From an uncultured Agrobacterium sp. (GTDB taxonomy: Bacteria; Pseudomonadota; Alphaproteobacteria; Rhizobiales; Rhizobiaceae): a stretch of DNA of 64,000 nucleotides. Both the position numbers and the translations under genes were made by a program. The stretch's first letter is position 1, and every line of letters starts with the position of its first letter. The notes under the pieces were generated by a model. The model worked only from the letters and a program-made list of their open reading frames with translations, ran no database searches and was not told the origin of the DNA. This document shows, piece after piece, positions 7,914-17,814 of this stretch. The stretch spans positions 33,566 through 97,565 of the forward strand of contig CAJYTK010000019.1 of NCBI GenBank assembly GCA_913777615.1, written 5' to 3'.

Positions 7914-9752
7914 ATGCGGCGCAAACCAGCATTTCGTCTTCTCTGCAGCGCGGCTTTCATCGCCGCCCTCACAATGGGCGCAGGCACTGTTGCGCTGGCA
8001 GAGACGAAGCCCGCCGATAGCAAGACCGAAGAGGCCGTCAAGTTCGATCCGGCGAAGGTCAACACCTTCTCGGGTGCGTTTCTGGCCGCCCGCACCGCCG
8101 ATGTCGATCAGGATTACAAGACAGCGATTACGCTTTACGAGAAGGCTCTCGATTTCGACACGGCCAACACTGAAATCCGTCAACGTCTGATGATTGCGCA
8201 GCTGCTGAGCGGTGACTTCGAGGCCGGTGCGAAAATCGCCGACAGCTTGAAGGATGACAGCTCCGTAGAGCGCGTGACGACGATCGTGCGTGCGCTCGCT
8301 GCCATCAAGCACAAGGAATTTTCCTCCGCGGAGAAGATTCTGAAATATAGCGGACCGAACGATCTGGACCGGATGGTCAACACGCTTCTAGCCGCCTGGG
8401 CTCGCGCTGGCTCTGGAAAAAGCAAGGAAGCGCTTGCCATGGTCAATGGCATGAAGGGTCCCGGTTGGTTCTCTATCTTCCAGAAGTACAATGCAGGGTC
8501 CATCGCGCTTGTTACAGGCAATACGGAGGCGGCACGCAAAAGCCTCAGCGAAGCGGTGGCCGACCGTGAAGGCGGCGCCACGGCGACGGACACCTATATG
8601 CGCGCCGTCATGGCGCTGGCCCGGCTGGAAGCGAAAGCTGGCAACAAGCAGAAGGCGCTGGATACGATTGCTGTCGGCGACGGGTTTGCACCGAATTACG
8701 CGCCCTTGAAGGCACTCAGGCAGAGCATCGAAAAAGGCGAAAAGCCGGATCAGCAGGTTCAGACCCCTGTAGAAGGTGCTGCCTCGGTAATGTTCTCGAT
8801 TGCCGGCGCGCTGAATCGAGACGGTGCGGAAGAGATTGTCACACTTTATCTTCAGGCTTCGCGCGCACTGGACCCGAAAAGCGCCGACACGCTCATTCTG
8901 CTTGGCGGCCTGGCCGAGGCACAGAAGATGCCGGAGCGTGCAATCGAGTTCTACCGCGAAGTGCCCGCCGATTCGCCCATGCACCGGATTTCGGAGCTTC
9001 AGCTTGGCTTGACGCTGTCGCAGACCGGCAAGATGGACGAGGCGCGTCAGCATCTGAAGGCGCTGCTCGAATCCGATCCTGACGATATTCGCTCCTACCT
9101 TGCCTACGGCGCCGTCCTTTCGGATGCAAAAGACTACGCCGCGATGGCAGCCAACTACGACAAGGCGGTGGAGGTCATCGGAGCTGTTCCGAAAAAGACC
9201 GACTGGACCATCTTCTTCCAGCGTGGCATTGCCTATGAGCGCCTGAAACAGTGGGACAAGGCCGAGCCGAATTTCAAGCGTGCATTGGAACTGAACCCTG
9301 ACCAGCCACAGGTTTTGAACTATCTTGGCTATTCCTGGGTCGACAAGAATATGAACCTCGACCAAGGCATTGAGATGATCCGCCGCGCAGTGGAGCTTCG
9401 GCCAAATGACGGCTACATCGTCGATTCGCTCGGCTGGGCGCATTACCGCCTTGGCGCCTTCGACGAGGCAGTGACCGAACTCGAGCGCGCTGTCGAGCTT
9501 CGCGCTGGCGACCCAACGATCAACGATCACCTCGGAGATGCCTATTGGCGCGTCGGGCGCAAGCTTGAAGCCGTCTATCAGTGGAACCGCGCGCTGATTG
9601 GAGACAGCGACGACGTGGACAAGGCAAAGGTGAAGGAAAAGATCGCCAACGGCCTGCCGCCGCTGGAGAAGGACGCGCAAAATACCGCAAAGAAAGATCA
9701 GGCTTTGCCGCCTCCCGCACCACCGGCGCCTGCCCCGGACAAGAAATCCTGA
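7914..9752 (+). CDS. secreted/periplasmic tetratricopeptide repeat protein
   Basis: About 612 residues from the ATG at 7914; the longer open frame upstream lacks a start signal and masks a good signal peptide (FRLLCSAAFIAALTMGAGTVALA). The rest is helical repeats. The clearest TPR units are in the C-terminal half: FFQRGIAYERLKQWDKAEPNFKRALELNPDQP, YIVDSLGWAHYRLGAFDEAVTELERAVELR and the following INDHLGDAYWRVGRKLEAVYQW. It ends in a Pro/Ala/Lys tail. TPR proteins of this layout are protein-protein scaffolds at the envelope; the partner is unknown. It stops 7 bases before ispE, so the two are probably cotranscribed. Confidence 0.87.
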   Translation: MRRKPAFRLLCSAAFIAALTMGAGTVALAETKPADSKTEEAVKFDPAKVNTFSGAFLAARTADVDQDYKTAITLYEKALDFDTANTEIRQRLMIAQLLSGDFEAGAKIADSLKDDSSVERVTTIVRALAAIKHKEFSSAEKILKYSGPNDLDRMVNTLLAAWARAGSGKSKEALAMVNGMKGPGWFSIFQKYNAGSIALVTGNTEAARKSLSEAVADREGGATATDTYMRAVMALARLEAKAGNKQKALDTIAVGDGFAPNYAPLKALRQSIEKGEKPDQQVQTPVEGAASVMFSIAGALNRDGAEEIVTLYLQASRALDPKSADTLILLGGLAEAQKMPERAIEFYREVPADSPMHRISELQLGLTLSQTGKMDEARQHLKALLESDPDDIRSYLAYGAVLSDAKDYAAMAANYDKAVEVIGAVPKKTDWTIFFQRGIAYERLKQWDKAEPNFKRALELNPDQPQVLNYLGYSWVDKNMNLDQGIEMIRRAVELRPNDGYIVDSLGWAHYRLGAFDEAVTELERAVELRAGDPTINDHLGDAYWRVGRKLEAVYQWNRALIGDSDDVDKAKVKEKIANGLPPLEKDAQNTAKKDQALPPPAPPAPAPDKKS

Positions 9753-9759
9753 CGTCCGA

Positions 9760-10668
9760 ATGGCTTCGGCTGACGGACATGGAGCGGTCGAAACCATCGA
9801 GGCCGCTCCGGCAAAAATCAATCTCGCCCTGCACGTGACGGGTCAGCGGGAAGACGGTTATCATCTTCTAGAAACGCTGGTGACATTTACGCTGGCGGGC
9901 GATGTGCTCCACTTCCGCGAAGCGGAAGAAGACGGGTTTTCCATATCCGGCCGGTTTGCCCCGGAACTGATGGCGAGCGGTTCCAGTGAAAATCTGGTAC
10001 TGAAGGCCCGCGATCTTTTCCGCAACTTCGCGGTAAAGAATGGGTCAGCCACGCGACCAGTCGCGATCCATCTTGAAAAGAATCTGCCGATTGCGTCCGG
10101 CATTGGTGGCGGTTCGGCGGATGCTGCCGCGGCTCTTAGGGGACTGAGGCGGCACTGGAAGTTGGAAATTGGCGATCTCACCCTGCAAGAGATGGCCTTG
10201 GCACTTGGAGCCGACGTGCCCATGTGTCTGACCAGCACACCACTGATTGCACGCGGCATTGGTGAGAAAATCGAGCAGCTGTCCCGGTTTCCAAACTTGT
10301 CAATGGTGCTCGCAAACCCGCTAAAGGGCGTTTCGACACCGCACATATTTCGCCTTCTGACGGAAAAGAACAATCCATCACTCCCTCCAATAGTCGATGA
10401 AAACGAGGCCGGTGGACTGCAAATGCTTGGCAGGCTTAGAAACGATCTCCAGCCATCCGCTATCAGCCTCCTGCCTGAGATCGATACTATCTTGTCCATG
10501 CTGAGCTCAGAGGGGGCAGAGCTTGCCCGCATGTCGGGCTCCGGTGCCACCTGCTTCGGGATTTTTCCCACCATCCAGAAGGCAAAAGCTGCGGCTGCGG
10601 CACTTCGACAAACGCAGCCTGGGTGGTATGTTCAGGAGACAATGACGATTGCGGGAAGGACATTATGA
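9760..10668 (+). CDS. ispE: 4-diphosphocytidyl-2-C-methyl-D-erythritol kinase
   Basis: 302 residues. GHMP-kinase layout: APAKINLALHVTGQREDGYHLLETL near the N-terminus with catalytic Lys19, the ATP loop LPIASGIGGGSADAAAAL (109-125) with catalytic Asp121, and a C-terminal SGSGATCFGIF loop. IspE phosphorylates CDP-methylerythritol, the fourth step of the non-mevalonate (MEP) pathway to isopentenyl diphosphate. Its stop overlaps the moaB start by ATGA. Confidence 0.96.
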   Translation: MASADGHGAVETIEAAPAKINLALHVTGQREDGYHLLETLVTFTLAGDVLHFREAEEDGFSISGRFAPELMASGSSENLVLKARDLFRNFAVKNGSATRPVAIHLEKNLPIASGIGGGSADAAAALRGLRRHWKLEIGDLTLQEMALALGADVPMCLTSTPLIARGIGEKIEQLSRFPNLSMVLANPLKGVSTPHIFRLLTEKNNPSLPPIVDENEAGGLQMLGRLRNDLQPSAISLLPEIDTILSMLSSEGAELARMSGSGATCFGIFPTIQKAKAAAAALRQTQPGWYVQETMTIAGRTL

Positions 10669-11219
10669 GCCAGAACAAGGTGCCTAACGAGAGACAGTTC
10701 ATCCCTGTGGGCATTGCCGTCCTTACCGTCTCGGACACGCGCACGATTGCTGACGACAAATCCGGCGATACGCTTGTCGCGCGCATCGAGGAGGCCGGGC
10801 ACCGGCTTGTGGATCGCGCTATCGTCCCGGACGACAGTCAAGCCATACGCGGCAAGGTACAGGCTTGGACGCTGTCGGACGAGATCGACGTCATCATCAC
10901 GACGGGCGGCACGGGGTTCACGGGGCGTGACGTGACACCGGAAGCGCTGGAGCCGCTATTCGACAAGCGAATGGACGGCTTCTCCGAAGTCTTTCACCGT
11001 ATCTCATACGACAAGATCGGCACGTCGACCATCCAATCACGGGCAACAGCGGGGCTTTCCAATACCACTTTCATCTTCGTTCTGCCGGGCTCGCCCGGTG
11101 CTTGCAAGGATGCCTGGGACGGGATCTTGAAGGCGCAGCTGGATTACCGCCACATGCCGTGCAATTTCGTGGAAATCATGCCGCGCCTAGATGAGCATCT
11201 ACGCCGTTCGAAGGGCTGA
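10665..11219 (+). CDS. moaB: molybdenum cofactor biosynthesis protein B
   Basis: 184 residues from the ATG at 10665, which shares ATGA with the ispE stop and has GGGAAGGA upstream. It shows the MoaB/MogA fold: VGIAVLTVSDTRT at the start of the sheet, then TTGGTGFTGRDVTPEAL for molybdopterin binding, and a late LPGSPGA. MoaB/Mog proteins adenylylate molybdopterin before molybdenum insertion. There is no other molybdenum cofactor gene in the window, so its link to ispE looks like translational coupling by position rather than by pathway. Confidence 0.92.
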   Translation: MSQNKVPNERQFIPVGIAVLTVSDTRTIADDKSGDTLVARIEEAGHRLVDRAIVPDDSQAIRGKVQAWTLSDEIDVIITTGGTGFTGRDVTPEALEPLFDKRMDGFSEVFHRISYDKIGTSTIQSRATAGLSNTTFIFVLPGSPGACKDAWDGILKAQLDYRHMPCNFVEIMPRLDEHLRRSKG

Positions 11220-11339
11220 AAGCGAACGCTTAGCGATGCGGGGCGATCTTTCAAATTTGCTTACACGCCTCAATTGCTTGTTTCACCGCTTATCGTCATC
11301 GCATGACCCCCGCGTAATTCTGCGCCTACCTTGGTCGAG

Positions 11340-11858
11340 CTAACGCGTCCTGCGGAGCGCCCAAGCTGGTACGAGTTCTGCCCTCAATTGTCGGTTTTTT
11401 TGCGATACAGGGAACTGTGCAAGCGGGAGTCCGGATTTTGCCAGACGAGCGGCGTCTCGTTTGCTTAGCAAAAGACCGAACTCGAGCGGCGGGCGACGGC
11501 GCAACAACCGCTCGATCAGGGGTCGCTTATGGTATCGGGAGGGTGAAAACCGGGCCGGGCCTTCGTTCAACGCCACGTATTCGAGGATATCCTCTATCCA
11601 GCCGCTTTGCGGACGACTACCTGGTTCGATGACCAATATCCACTCGCCACGGATCGACTGAACGACAGCGTCCATCTCCCAGCTCTGGTGAAAACGGCAA
11701 CCAGCCGCCTCCGCTACACGGGCCGAGCCGTCCTGCGAGGCATGATCGAGAATAATGACATCACTGACCAACCCCTCGACAGCACCCGTGACCAGCGCAG
11801 ACAGTGTGTGCGCAAGCTCAGGCTCCTGGTTTCGGCATTCCATGATGACTGTCAGCAT
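11340..11858 (-). CDS. short glycosyltransferase family 2-like protein
   Basis: 172 residues. The N-terminus MLTVIMECRNQEPELAHTLSALVTGAVEGLVSDVIILDHASQDGSARVAEAAGC has the GT2 nucleotide-binding pattern, with DHASQDGS in place of the usual D-S-DGT. It continues to GEWILVIEPGSRPQSGWIEDIL, matching the DXD-proximal region with E-G instead of a DXD. It is short for GT2, which usually runs 230 residues or more, and lacks a clear catalytic-base segment. It could be a minimal or non-catalytic GT-A fold. It is divergent from the radical SAM gene. Confidence 0.68.
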   Translation of the reverse strand: MLTVIMECRNQEPELAHTLSALVTGAVEGLVSDVIILDHASQDGSARVAEAAGCRFHQSWEMDAVVQSIRGEWILVIEPGSRPQSGWIEDILEYVALNEGPARFSPSRYHKRPLIERLLRRRPPLEFGLLLSKRDAARLAKSGLPLAQFPVSQKNRQLRAELVPAWALRRTR

Positions 11859-12199
11859 AATCTTGTCGCTTGCGATCCCTTACCACCCCTAAAGCTCCTA
11901 TAGCATCGTCGCTGCAAACCCAAATCGAATCTATTGAAACACTGTTGTGGGAGCACACCCTCTTTGCCTTGAGCCTTTACATCGCTTTCGAAAATCGTTT
12001 CGGGTTCTGCCGCCTGTTCAGCGGACAACGGCTAAGTAGGAGCATCAATCGATGCATCCAACGCACGCGCATCATTCTTCTCACCCCATGCGCAGAGATC
12101 CGAGACGGCCTCAACTCGAATTTGTTCTTGTATTGTTCTCGTACGTGCGATATGACTGCTCTATCCAATTCGCTGGCTGAGGCCGGTCAGGAGCATCAG

Positions 12200-13357
12200 A
12201 TGAGACACCATGTTCTTTCGGGGCAGGCTGCCTATCAGCCTGGCCATACGCCCGATATTGCCAATGCGCTGGCAGATGACTCCGGCCTCAGGATCGAGAT
12301 TGATCGCCGTCGCGGCAGAGGCGCAGGCATCAATCCCGGTGGTCGATTTGAGGCCCTGCAACACGAAGCTTTCAATGATGGATGGGATATCATCGAGGAA
12401 CTGCCGGAGTTCAAAACAGACGTGCAGGTGGAAAAACCGCGCACCATCATCAGCCGCAACGATTCCCCCGATATTCCATTCGACCGCTCGATCAACCCCT
12501 ATCGCGGCTGCGAGCATGGATGCATCTATTGCTTCGCTCGGCCGACGCACAGCTATATGGGCCTTTCAGCTGGGCTGGACTTCGAAGCAAAGCTCTTTGC
12601 AAAACCCGACGCGGCCAAGCTTCTGGAACGGGAGTTGTCCAAACCTGGCTACAAGGCGCGAGTGATCGCGATCGGTACCAATACCGATCCTTATCAGCCG
12701 ATCGAGAAGGAATGGCGAATCATGCGCCAGATTCTGGAAGTTCTGGCGAAGGCAGAGCATCCGGTTGCCATCGTCACGAAATCAGCTCTGATCACGCGCG
12801 ACATCGATATCCTCGCACCCATGGCGAAGAAGGGGCTGATCAAGGTCGGTATTTCCATCACGACGCTCGACCGCAAGTTGGCCCGCAGTATGGAACCCAG
12901 GGCATCGACGCCATCTAAGCGTCTGGAGGCGATCAAGGCGTTGACGGAAGCCGGCATTCCGGTGGCCGTGATGATGGCACCCGTCATTCCTGCGTTGAAC
13001 GATCATGAAATCGAACGCGTTCTGGAGGCTGGTAAAGCCGCAGGTGCGACGGAAGCGTCTTATGTGTTGTTACGGCTTCCTCTGGAGGTCAGCCCGCTAT
13101 TTCGAGACTGGTTGCTGCGCAACTATCCTGATCGCTATCGCCACGTCATGTCGTTGGTGCGCTCCATGCGCGATGGCAAGGATTACGATGCTGAGTTCGG
13201 CAAGCGCATGAAGGGTGCCGGGCCCTATGCCTGGCAGATCGGTCGCCGCTTCGAGATGGCCACCAAAAGGCTTGGTCTCATTCGCAGGGGCATCCAATTG
13301 CGCGACGATCTGTTTGCCCCGCCAGGCGGCGCCGGCGTGCAGCTGTCCCTGCTTTGA
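12200..13357 (+). CDS. PA0069-family radical SAM protein
   Basis: About 385 residues from the ATG at 12200, chosen for AGGAG six bases upstream; ATGs further upstream lack one. The cluster motif is NPYRGCEHGCIYCFARPTHSYMGLSAGLDFE with Cys104, Cys108 and Cys111, the CxxxCxxC that binds the 4Fe-4S cluster with SAM. The strand IGTNTDPYQPIEKEWRIMR and TKSALITRDIDIL are typical of this family, which resembles spore photoproduct lyase-type proteins but has no established reaction. There is no partner gene nearby that would point to a substrate. Confidence 0.86.
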   Translation: MRHHVLSGQAAYQPGHTPDIANALADDSGLRIEIDRRRGRGAGINPGGRFEALQHEAFNDGWDIIEELPEFKTDVQVEKPRTIISRNDSPDIPFDRSINPYRGCEHGCIYCFARPTHSYMGLSAGLDFEAKLFAKPDAAKLLERELSKPGYKARVIAIGTNTDPYQPIEKEWRIMRQILEVLAKAEHPVAIVTKSALITRDIDILAPMAKKGLIKVGISITTLDRKLARSMEPRASTPSKRLEAIKALTEAGIPVAVMMAPVIPALNDHEIERVLEAGKAAGATEASYVLLRLPLEVSPLFRDWLLRNYPDRYRHVMSLVRSMRDGKDYDAEFGKRMKGAGPYAWQIGRRFEMATKRLGLIRRGIQLRDDLFAPPGGAGVQLSLL

Positions 13358-13657
13358 TGGAGGAAAACCCTCGACCACATCAATGTTCGAGCATGCCATG
13401 GGCTCGCGGCGTATCTCCATAAGATCACCGAAGTGTCCGCCATGAAACCGCTCTTCGAAGAAATGTTCGGTGCGCGTCCCTGACGTACCGGCATTGCCCC
13501 CGGTTCCGCCGCCTCGCGTGCGATTTCTCGTTTTCCGCCACTTGAGAAAACGATCCTGCCTTCATGAGGCAAGGATGACAACCACGCCCCACGGGTTGTC
13601 TTGATCGCCGCACCGGGGGCTTGCGGGAGATCGGATGTTTGTGCAAGTTTCCGCCGC
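13358..13657. other. 300-base gap between the radical SAM gene and rnhB
   Basis: No convincing gene. In the same frame as the radical SAM gene, directly after its stop, about 41 codons stay open to a TGA at 13481. They give a peptide with Trp and Leu-rich helical character that ends KPLFEEMFGARP, possibly the tail of a lost gene. No start signal or promoter is evident. Confidence 0.5.
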
Positions 13658-14332
13658 ATGAAGCGACGCACAGCATCCGATTCTCCTGCCCTGTTCGAGT
13701 TTGTTCCGCCAAGCCCGGATTTCAGCATGGAGCTTGAAGCGCGCCAGCGCGGCCTGTGGCCCGTGGCAGGAACGGATGAGGCTGGCCGCGGACCTCTGGC
13801 CGGTCCGGTCGTAGCCGCTGCAGTTATTCTTGATCCCGACAACATTCCCGACGGTCTCAATGACTCCAAGAAGCTGACAAAGGCCAAGCGGGAAGCACTG
13901 TTCACGAAGATCCTGGAGACATCCGTGGTCTCCGTGGCGTCATCTGGCCCGGTACTGATCGATCGGATCAACATCCTCAGAGCAAGTCTTGACGCCATGC
14001 GTCGCGCCGTCCTTGGACTCGAGCTTGCGCCGCGTCTGGTTCTTGCCGATGGGCGCGACCAGCCGCCCGGCGTGTCCTGCGAGGCAAAGGCTGTGATCAA
14101 GGGAGATGCCCGATCCCTTTCAATCGCTGCCGCTTCGATCGTTGCCAAAGTTACCAGAGACCGGATGATGGAGCGGGCGGGCACAGTGCATGCCGCCTAC
14201 GGTTTTGAGCTTCATGCAGGCTATGGGACGCCTGTGCATCTTCGCGCCATAGAGGTCCATGGTGCTTGCCCACTGCATCGAATGAGCTTTAGACCGCTTC
14301 GGCAAGATCTTGCCGAAGCGGATGTCGCTTGA
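13658..14332 (+). CDS. rnhB: ribonuclease HII
   Basis: 224 residues from ATG at 13658. Motifs: [23 protein letters not shown] with catalytic Asp40 and Glu41, [12 protein letters not shown], and [11 protein letters not shown] with the later metal-binding Asp. Then [17 protein letters not shown] and [14 protein letters not shown], all diagnostic of RNase HII. It cuts RNA in RNA/DNA hybrids and removes misincorporated ribonucleotides. The N-terminal extension of about 33 residues is variable in the family. The last ten or so codons lie in a 28-bp perfect palindrome. Confidence 0.95.
   Translation: MKRRTASDSPALFEFVPPSPDFSMELEARQRGLWPVAGTDEAGRGPLAGPVVAAAVILDPDNIPDGLNDSKKLTKAKREALFTKILETSVVSVASSGPVLIDRINILRASLDAMRRAVLGLELAPRLVLADGRDQPPGVSCEAKAVIKGDARSLSIAAASIVAKVTRDRMMERAGTVHAAYGFELHAGYGTPVHLRAIEVHGACPLHRMSFRPLRQDLAEADVA
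14294..14321. repeat. 28-bp perfect palindrome inside the rnhB 3' end
   Basis: The sequence from CCGCTTCGGCAAGA to its reverse complement is a perfect 14+14 palindrome centred on AAGATCTT. It encodes most of the last residues of RnhB (LRQDLAEA). As RNA it would form a long stem with minimal loop immediately before the rnhB stop codon. Confidence 0.92.
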
Positions 14333-14343
14333 TGTGTCCTGAA

Positions 14344-14371
14344 CTCCCCTGCGTCTCAGAGGGGAGCCGTT
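14344..14371 (+). terminator. rho-independent terminator candidate after rnhB
   Basis: A 7-bp perfect stem, CTCCCCT with AGGGGAG, loop of 9, is followed by CCGTTTT. It lies between the convergent rnhB and chemoreceptor genes. Confidence 0.55.
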
Positions 14372-14378
14372 TTCCGCG

Positions 14379-16208
14379 TCAGCCGGCCATACGCATGTAA
14401 TCGTCGCGGCCCGCGCCCTGCTGGGCTTGATCGGCCAGCTTGAACTGCTCCAGCAGCATACGCAGCCTGTCGCTCTCTGCTGCCAGGGCAGAAGTTGCGG
14501 TTGTGGTTTCCTCCACCAATGCTGCATTCTGCTGTGTCGTCTGGTCCATCTGATTGACGGCCGTATTGACCTCCGAAAGACCTGTCGCCTGCTCCTGAGA
14601 CGAAGTCGCGATCGCGCCCATATGAGCATTGACGGCTTCGACGTGATGGCTGATCGTCTTGAGCGCTTCGCCAGTCTGCTGCACCAGCTTTACGCCGTTT
14701 TCAACTTCATCCGACGACTTGCCGATCAGCTCCTTGATTTCCTTGGCAGCCTGAGCAGAGCGCTGCGCGAGTTCGCGCACCTCTTGAGCGACAACCGCGA
14801 AGCCTTTGCCGGCTTCGCCAGCGCGTGCTGCTTCGACACCCGCGTTCAGCGCCAGTAGATTGGTTTGGAAGGCGATCTCGTCGATCACAACGATGATGTT
14901 GGAGATCTGGCCCGAAGACTGTTCGATGCGCTGCATGGCGTCGACTGCAGCTGCCACGACATTGCCGGAGATTTTTGCTGCCCGGTTGGCTTCGCTCGCG
15001 GCACCCGTCGCCTCCTGTGCTCGCTTTGTCGAGTTGGCAACATTGACGGTGATCTCATCCAGCGCCGCCGCTGTCTGTTCAAGGGTCGCTGCTTGCTGCT
15101 CAGTCCGTCGGGAGAGATCTGCGGAGCCTTCGGCGATTTCCCGTGTTCCGCTGTTCATCGCGTCGATCGCGTGCGAGATCTCAATGAGCGTATTGCCAAG
15201 CTGCTGAATGGATTGATTGAAGTCGGTTCGCAGAGGTTCAAAATCAGGCGCAAAGGTCTCATTAAGGCGGAAAGCCAAGTCGCCGGAAGCAAGCCGGCGA
15301 AGTCCCGTGGCCAGACCAGATGTCGCCACGCGCAGCCGCTCTTCGGCCTCAGCCTCAGCCTTGATCTGCGCCTCAAGCCGCTCCGTTTCGGCACGCTTGC
15401 GATTGACTTCCGCTTCTGTTTCAAGCCGCTTGTTCTCAATGGCACTTCGACGGAAGACCTCCACCGCGTCAGCCATAGAGCCGATTTCATCCTTGCGGCT
15501 ACGGCCAGGAATATCAATTTCGGTATCGCCTGAAGAAAGCTTGCGCATCACTCCCGTCATCCGTAGCAGCGGCCTTGCGATGTAACGATTGCCAAAGACC
15601 GCCGCGCCAGCGCCGATCGTGAGCGCAACGGCCAGCGCAATATAGTTGAGCGTAATGGCCGTGCCAGCCGCCGCAACGGTGTGATCGCCCTCACCGCGAA
15701 CGTCCATTTCGATATCGTCGACCGCTTCCTGAAGGCTCATTTTAGCCTGGTTGTACGCGTTCAACGCACCGCCAGCAAACAACCACCTTGCCTCATCCAT
15801 CTTGTTGGTGTCGACAAGAGCCTGCACTTGGTCCCACTCGCTTTTGGCGACGGCCCATCGTGCATTGAAGCTCTGAAAGTTCTGTTTATCCGCATCATCG
15901 ACGAGATGCTCCCCGTACTCCTTAAGCCGGGCGGCCAGAACACTCTCGGCTTTGGAGAGTTCTGCCTGAAAATCGGCTCGGGCATCGGGATCGGCGATAA
16001 CGATGGCGCCCTGTGCGTTTCGAATGCTTCCAATGTCGGCATTGATTGCGCCAATCACAATGAAGGCGGAGACGCGTTCCCGGACGATGACATTGATGCC
16101 CTGCTCGATCTGCGACATGGATATAATCGAGGAGATGCCCTGTATCCCTGCCACAAGAATCATGATGCCTGACAGAGCAGCCAAAACCTTGCCGATCGAT
16201 AACTTCAT
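14379..16208 (-). CDS. methyl-accepting chemotaxis protein
   Basis: 609 residues. TM1 spans about 8-30; a periplasmic four-helix-bundle sensor runs about 31-185, with a second helix near 188-210 ([21 protein letters not shown]). Then come HAMP ([23 protein letters not shown]) with a second HAMP-like segment near 300-350, and the signalling domain. The conserved hairpin tip reads [45 protein letters not shown]. There is no CheR-binding pentapeptide at the C-terminus (it ends RDDYMRMAG). It senses a small ligand and controls CheA; the ligand is unknown. No che genes lie nearby. Confidence 0.95.
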   Translation of the reverse strand: MKLSIGKVLAALSGIMILVAGIQGISSIISMSQIEQGINVIVRERVSAFIVIGAINADIGSIRNAQGAIVIADPDARADFQAELSKAESVLAARLKEYGEHLVDDADKQNFQSFNARWAVAKSEWDQVQALVDTNKMDEARWLFAGGALNAYNQAKMSLQEAVDDIEMDVRGEGDHTVAAAGTAITLNYIALAVALTIGAGAAVFGNRYIARPLLRMTGVMRKLSSGDTEIDIPGRSRKDEIGSMADAVEVFRRSAIENKRLETEAEVNRKRAETERLEAQIKAEAEAEERLRVATSGLATGLRRLASGDLAFRLNETFAPDFEPLRTDFNQSIQQLGNTLIEISHAIDAMNSGTREIAEGSADLSRRTEQQAATLEQTAAALDEITVNVANSTKRAQEATGAASEANRAAKISGNVVAAAVDAMQRIEQSSGQISNIIVVIDEIAFQTNLLALNAGVEAARAGEAGKGFAVVAQEVRELAQRSAQAAKEIKELIGKSSDEVENGVKLVQQTGEALKTISHHVEAVNAHMGAIATSSQEQATGLSEVNTAVNQMDQTTQQNAALVEETTTATSALAAESDRLRMLLEQFKLADQAQQGAGRDDYMRMAG

Positions 16209-16543
16209 AACATCCCCTCATATAATATCGGATGTAATAGCGGACCCGTCTTCCTAATGGCCGAGACGTCACCACATATCACGTCAAGTGAAGTGGACAG
16301 AACTTATCCGTCCAACTTGCCCGCAATGCATAGTGTTAAGATCATCTAATAGTATTTACATTTAATTAAGCTCATAATTTCGAATAATTTAGTACACACC
16401 CTTTCTATCCAACGCTCGTAACTGTCCATATACTTTAGGCACAACTATATAAAGCTAAATTGGCTTAGCTTCGCTATCGAAGGACATTTCAGCAAGATAG
16501 CTGGGAGTAAAGCCGGAAGATCGCAACACCTTAAAAAGCAAAA
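16209..16543. other. AT-rich gap upstream of the chemoreceptor
   Basis: About 335 bases with much lower GC than the neighbouring genes. It should hold the promoter of the minus-strand chemoreceptor gene. One small perfect inverted repeat, AGCTAA with TTAGCT around a six-base loop, occurs near 16460. I see no gene. Confidence 0.6.
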
Positions 16544-16544
16544 C

Positions 16545-16578
16545 AAAAAACCCTCCCGGCCATGGCCGGAAGGGTTTT
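16545..16578 (-). terminator. rho-independent terminator of the atp F0 operon
   Basis: Read on the minus strand, a GC-rich stem (CCCTTCCGGCC with its complement around ATGG) is followed by TTTTTT. It lies 32 bases past the atpF stop codon. Confidence 0.88.
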
Positions 16579-16609
16579 GACGTTTAGATGAACGACGTTT
16601 TCGTCCGAC

Positions 16610-17095
16610 CTAGTTCAGCCGCGACTTGACCTCACCGACAGCAGACTTGAACAGCTTGCCTTTGGCGGCAGCGGTGGTCTTTTCTGCGATCAGCTTTTCC
16701 GATGCTGCAATGGCGATATCGACAGCGGCGGAGCGCACAGCGCCAATCGCGTCTGCTTCAGCCTGCTTGATCTTCTGCTCAGATAGAGCTGTGCGGCGAG
16801 CGACGAACTCTTCCGTCTTTGCCTTGGCTTCTGCGGTCAGTGCCGCAGCTTCGCGTTCAGCGGCTGCAACGATGTTGGCCGCGTCCGCTTCGGCTTCCTT
16901 GCGCTTGCGCTGGTATTCGGCCAGCAGGTGCTGAGCCTCTTCGCGCAGGCGCTTGGCTTCTGCCAATTCCTCAGTGATGTTCTTGGCGCGCTCGTCAAGC
17001 GAACCTGCCAACATGCCCGGAACCTTGAGGTATGCGATCAGGACGAAGAAGAGAATAAGACCTACGAGTGCGTAGAATGTTGCATCAAACGCCAT
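16610..17095 (-). CDS. atpF: F0F1 ATP synthase subunit b
   Basis: 161 residues. A short N-terminal helix (FYALVGLILFFVLIAYLKVP) anchors a long charged coiled coil, AERAKNITEELAEAKRLREEAQHLLAEYQRKRKEAEADA and on. Subunit b forms the peripheral stalk linking F0 to F1. It is the last gene of atpI-atpB-atpE-atpF2-atpF, one base after the b' gene. The F1 genes are not in the window, as expected for the split atp operons of alphaproteobacteria. Confidence 0.95.
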   Translation of the reverse strand: MAFDATFYALVGLILFFVLIAYLKVPGMLAGSLDERAKNITEELAEAKRLREEAQHLLAEYQRKRKEAEADAANIVAAAEREAAALTAEAKAKTEEFVARRTALSEQKIKQAEADAIGAVRSAAVDIAIAASEKLIAEKTTAAAKGKLFKSAVGEVKSRLN

Positions 17096-17096
17096 C

Positions 17097-17735
17097 TCAA
17101 GCCCCCTTCACGTCGGATACCGCGGCAACGGCTGCCTTGGCATCGGTTTCCTTGACCTTGGCGCCAATCAGTTGATCGACAACCGCGGTCGCTGTTTCTT
17201 CTGCGATCGTACCGACATCGGCCAGAGCCTGCTGCTTGATGGACGCGATACGCGCTTCGGCAGCGGAGAGCTTTTCAGCCAGTTCCGCTTCGACTGTCGC
17301 GCGGTCCGCATCAGCCTTAGCTTTTGCGGCATCACGAGCGGCGGAAGCGATCGATCCAGCCTTCGCACGCGCTGCGGCAAGTTCTCTTTCGTAGGTTTCG
17401 ATCGCGGCGTCAGCCTCAGACTTCAGCCGGGAGGCTTCATCAAGGTCCTGCGCGATGCGGCCATGACGATCCTCAAGGATGCCACCGACACGTGGCACGA
17501 TGACCTTCTTCATGAGCACGTAGAAAAGACCGAACGAAATCGCCAGCCAGAGCAGCTGGGACGCGTAGGTCGACGAATCGAATGGCGGAAATACGCCGGA
17601 TCCGTGACCGGCGTCATGCGCCACTCCGGTTTCCGTATGCGTTGCTTCCGGGGCCGTCTGGCCGACAGCGGGTGTTTCCGTCGTCGTTCCGGTTGACGGC
17701 ACTGCTGACTGGGCAAGAGCCTCGGTCACGAACAT
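17097..17735 (-). CDS. atpF2: F0F1 ATP synthase subunit b'
   Basis: 212 residues from the ATG at 17735, which has GGAGG five bases upstream. After a Thr/Pro/His-rich N-terminal extension of about 45 residues comes the single helix ([27 protein letters not shown]), then a long Ala/Lys/Glu coiled coil. The b' subunit pairs with b in the peripheral stalk of photosynthetic and alphaproteobacterial ATP synthases. The extension before the helix is typical of b' and separates it from b. Confidence 0.93.
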   Translation of the reverse strand: MFVTEALAQSAVPSTGTTTETPAVGQTAPEATHTETGVAHDAGHGSGVFPPFDSSTYASQLLWLAISFGLFYVLMKKVIVPRVGGILEDRHGRIAQDLDEASRLKSEADAAIETYERELAAARAKAGSIASAARDAAKAKADADRATVEAELAEKLSAAEARIASIKQQALADVGTIAEETATAVVDQLIGAKVKETDAKAAVAAVSDVKGA

Positions 17736-17814
17736 GCTCACCTCCAGGGGTACTGCAAATGCGAAGGATCACGGCACGCCGTTCGCGAGCCGTGATCCAA
17801 ACCTGATGCTGCTA

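Noticed and set aside
8388-9821. Minus-strand open frame of 477 codons opposite the TPR gene
   Set aside because: It is the reverse of a clear TPR gene with signal peptide. The antisense product has no recognisable domain.
13225-14184. Minus-strand open frame of 319 codons across the radical SAM/rnhB junction
   Set aside because: It overlaps two well-supported genes on the other strand and is Ser/Arg-rich in the way of antisense frames.
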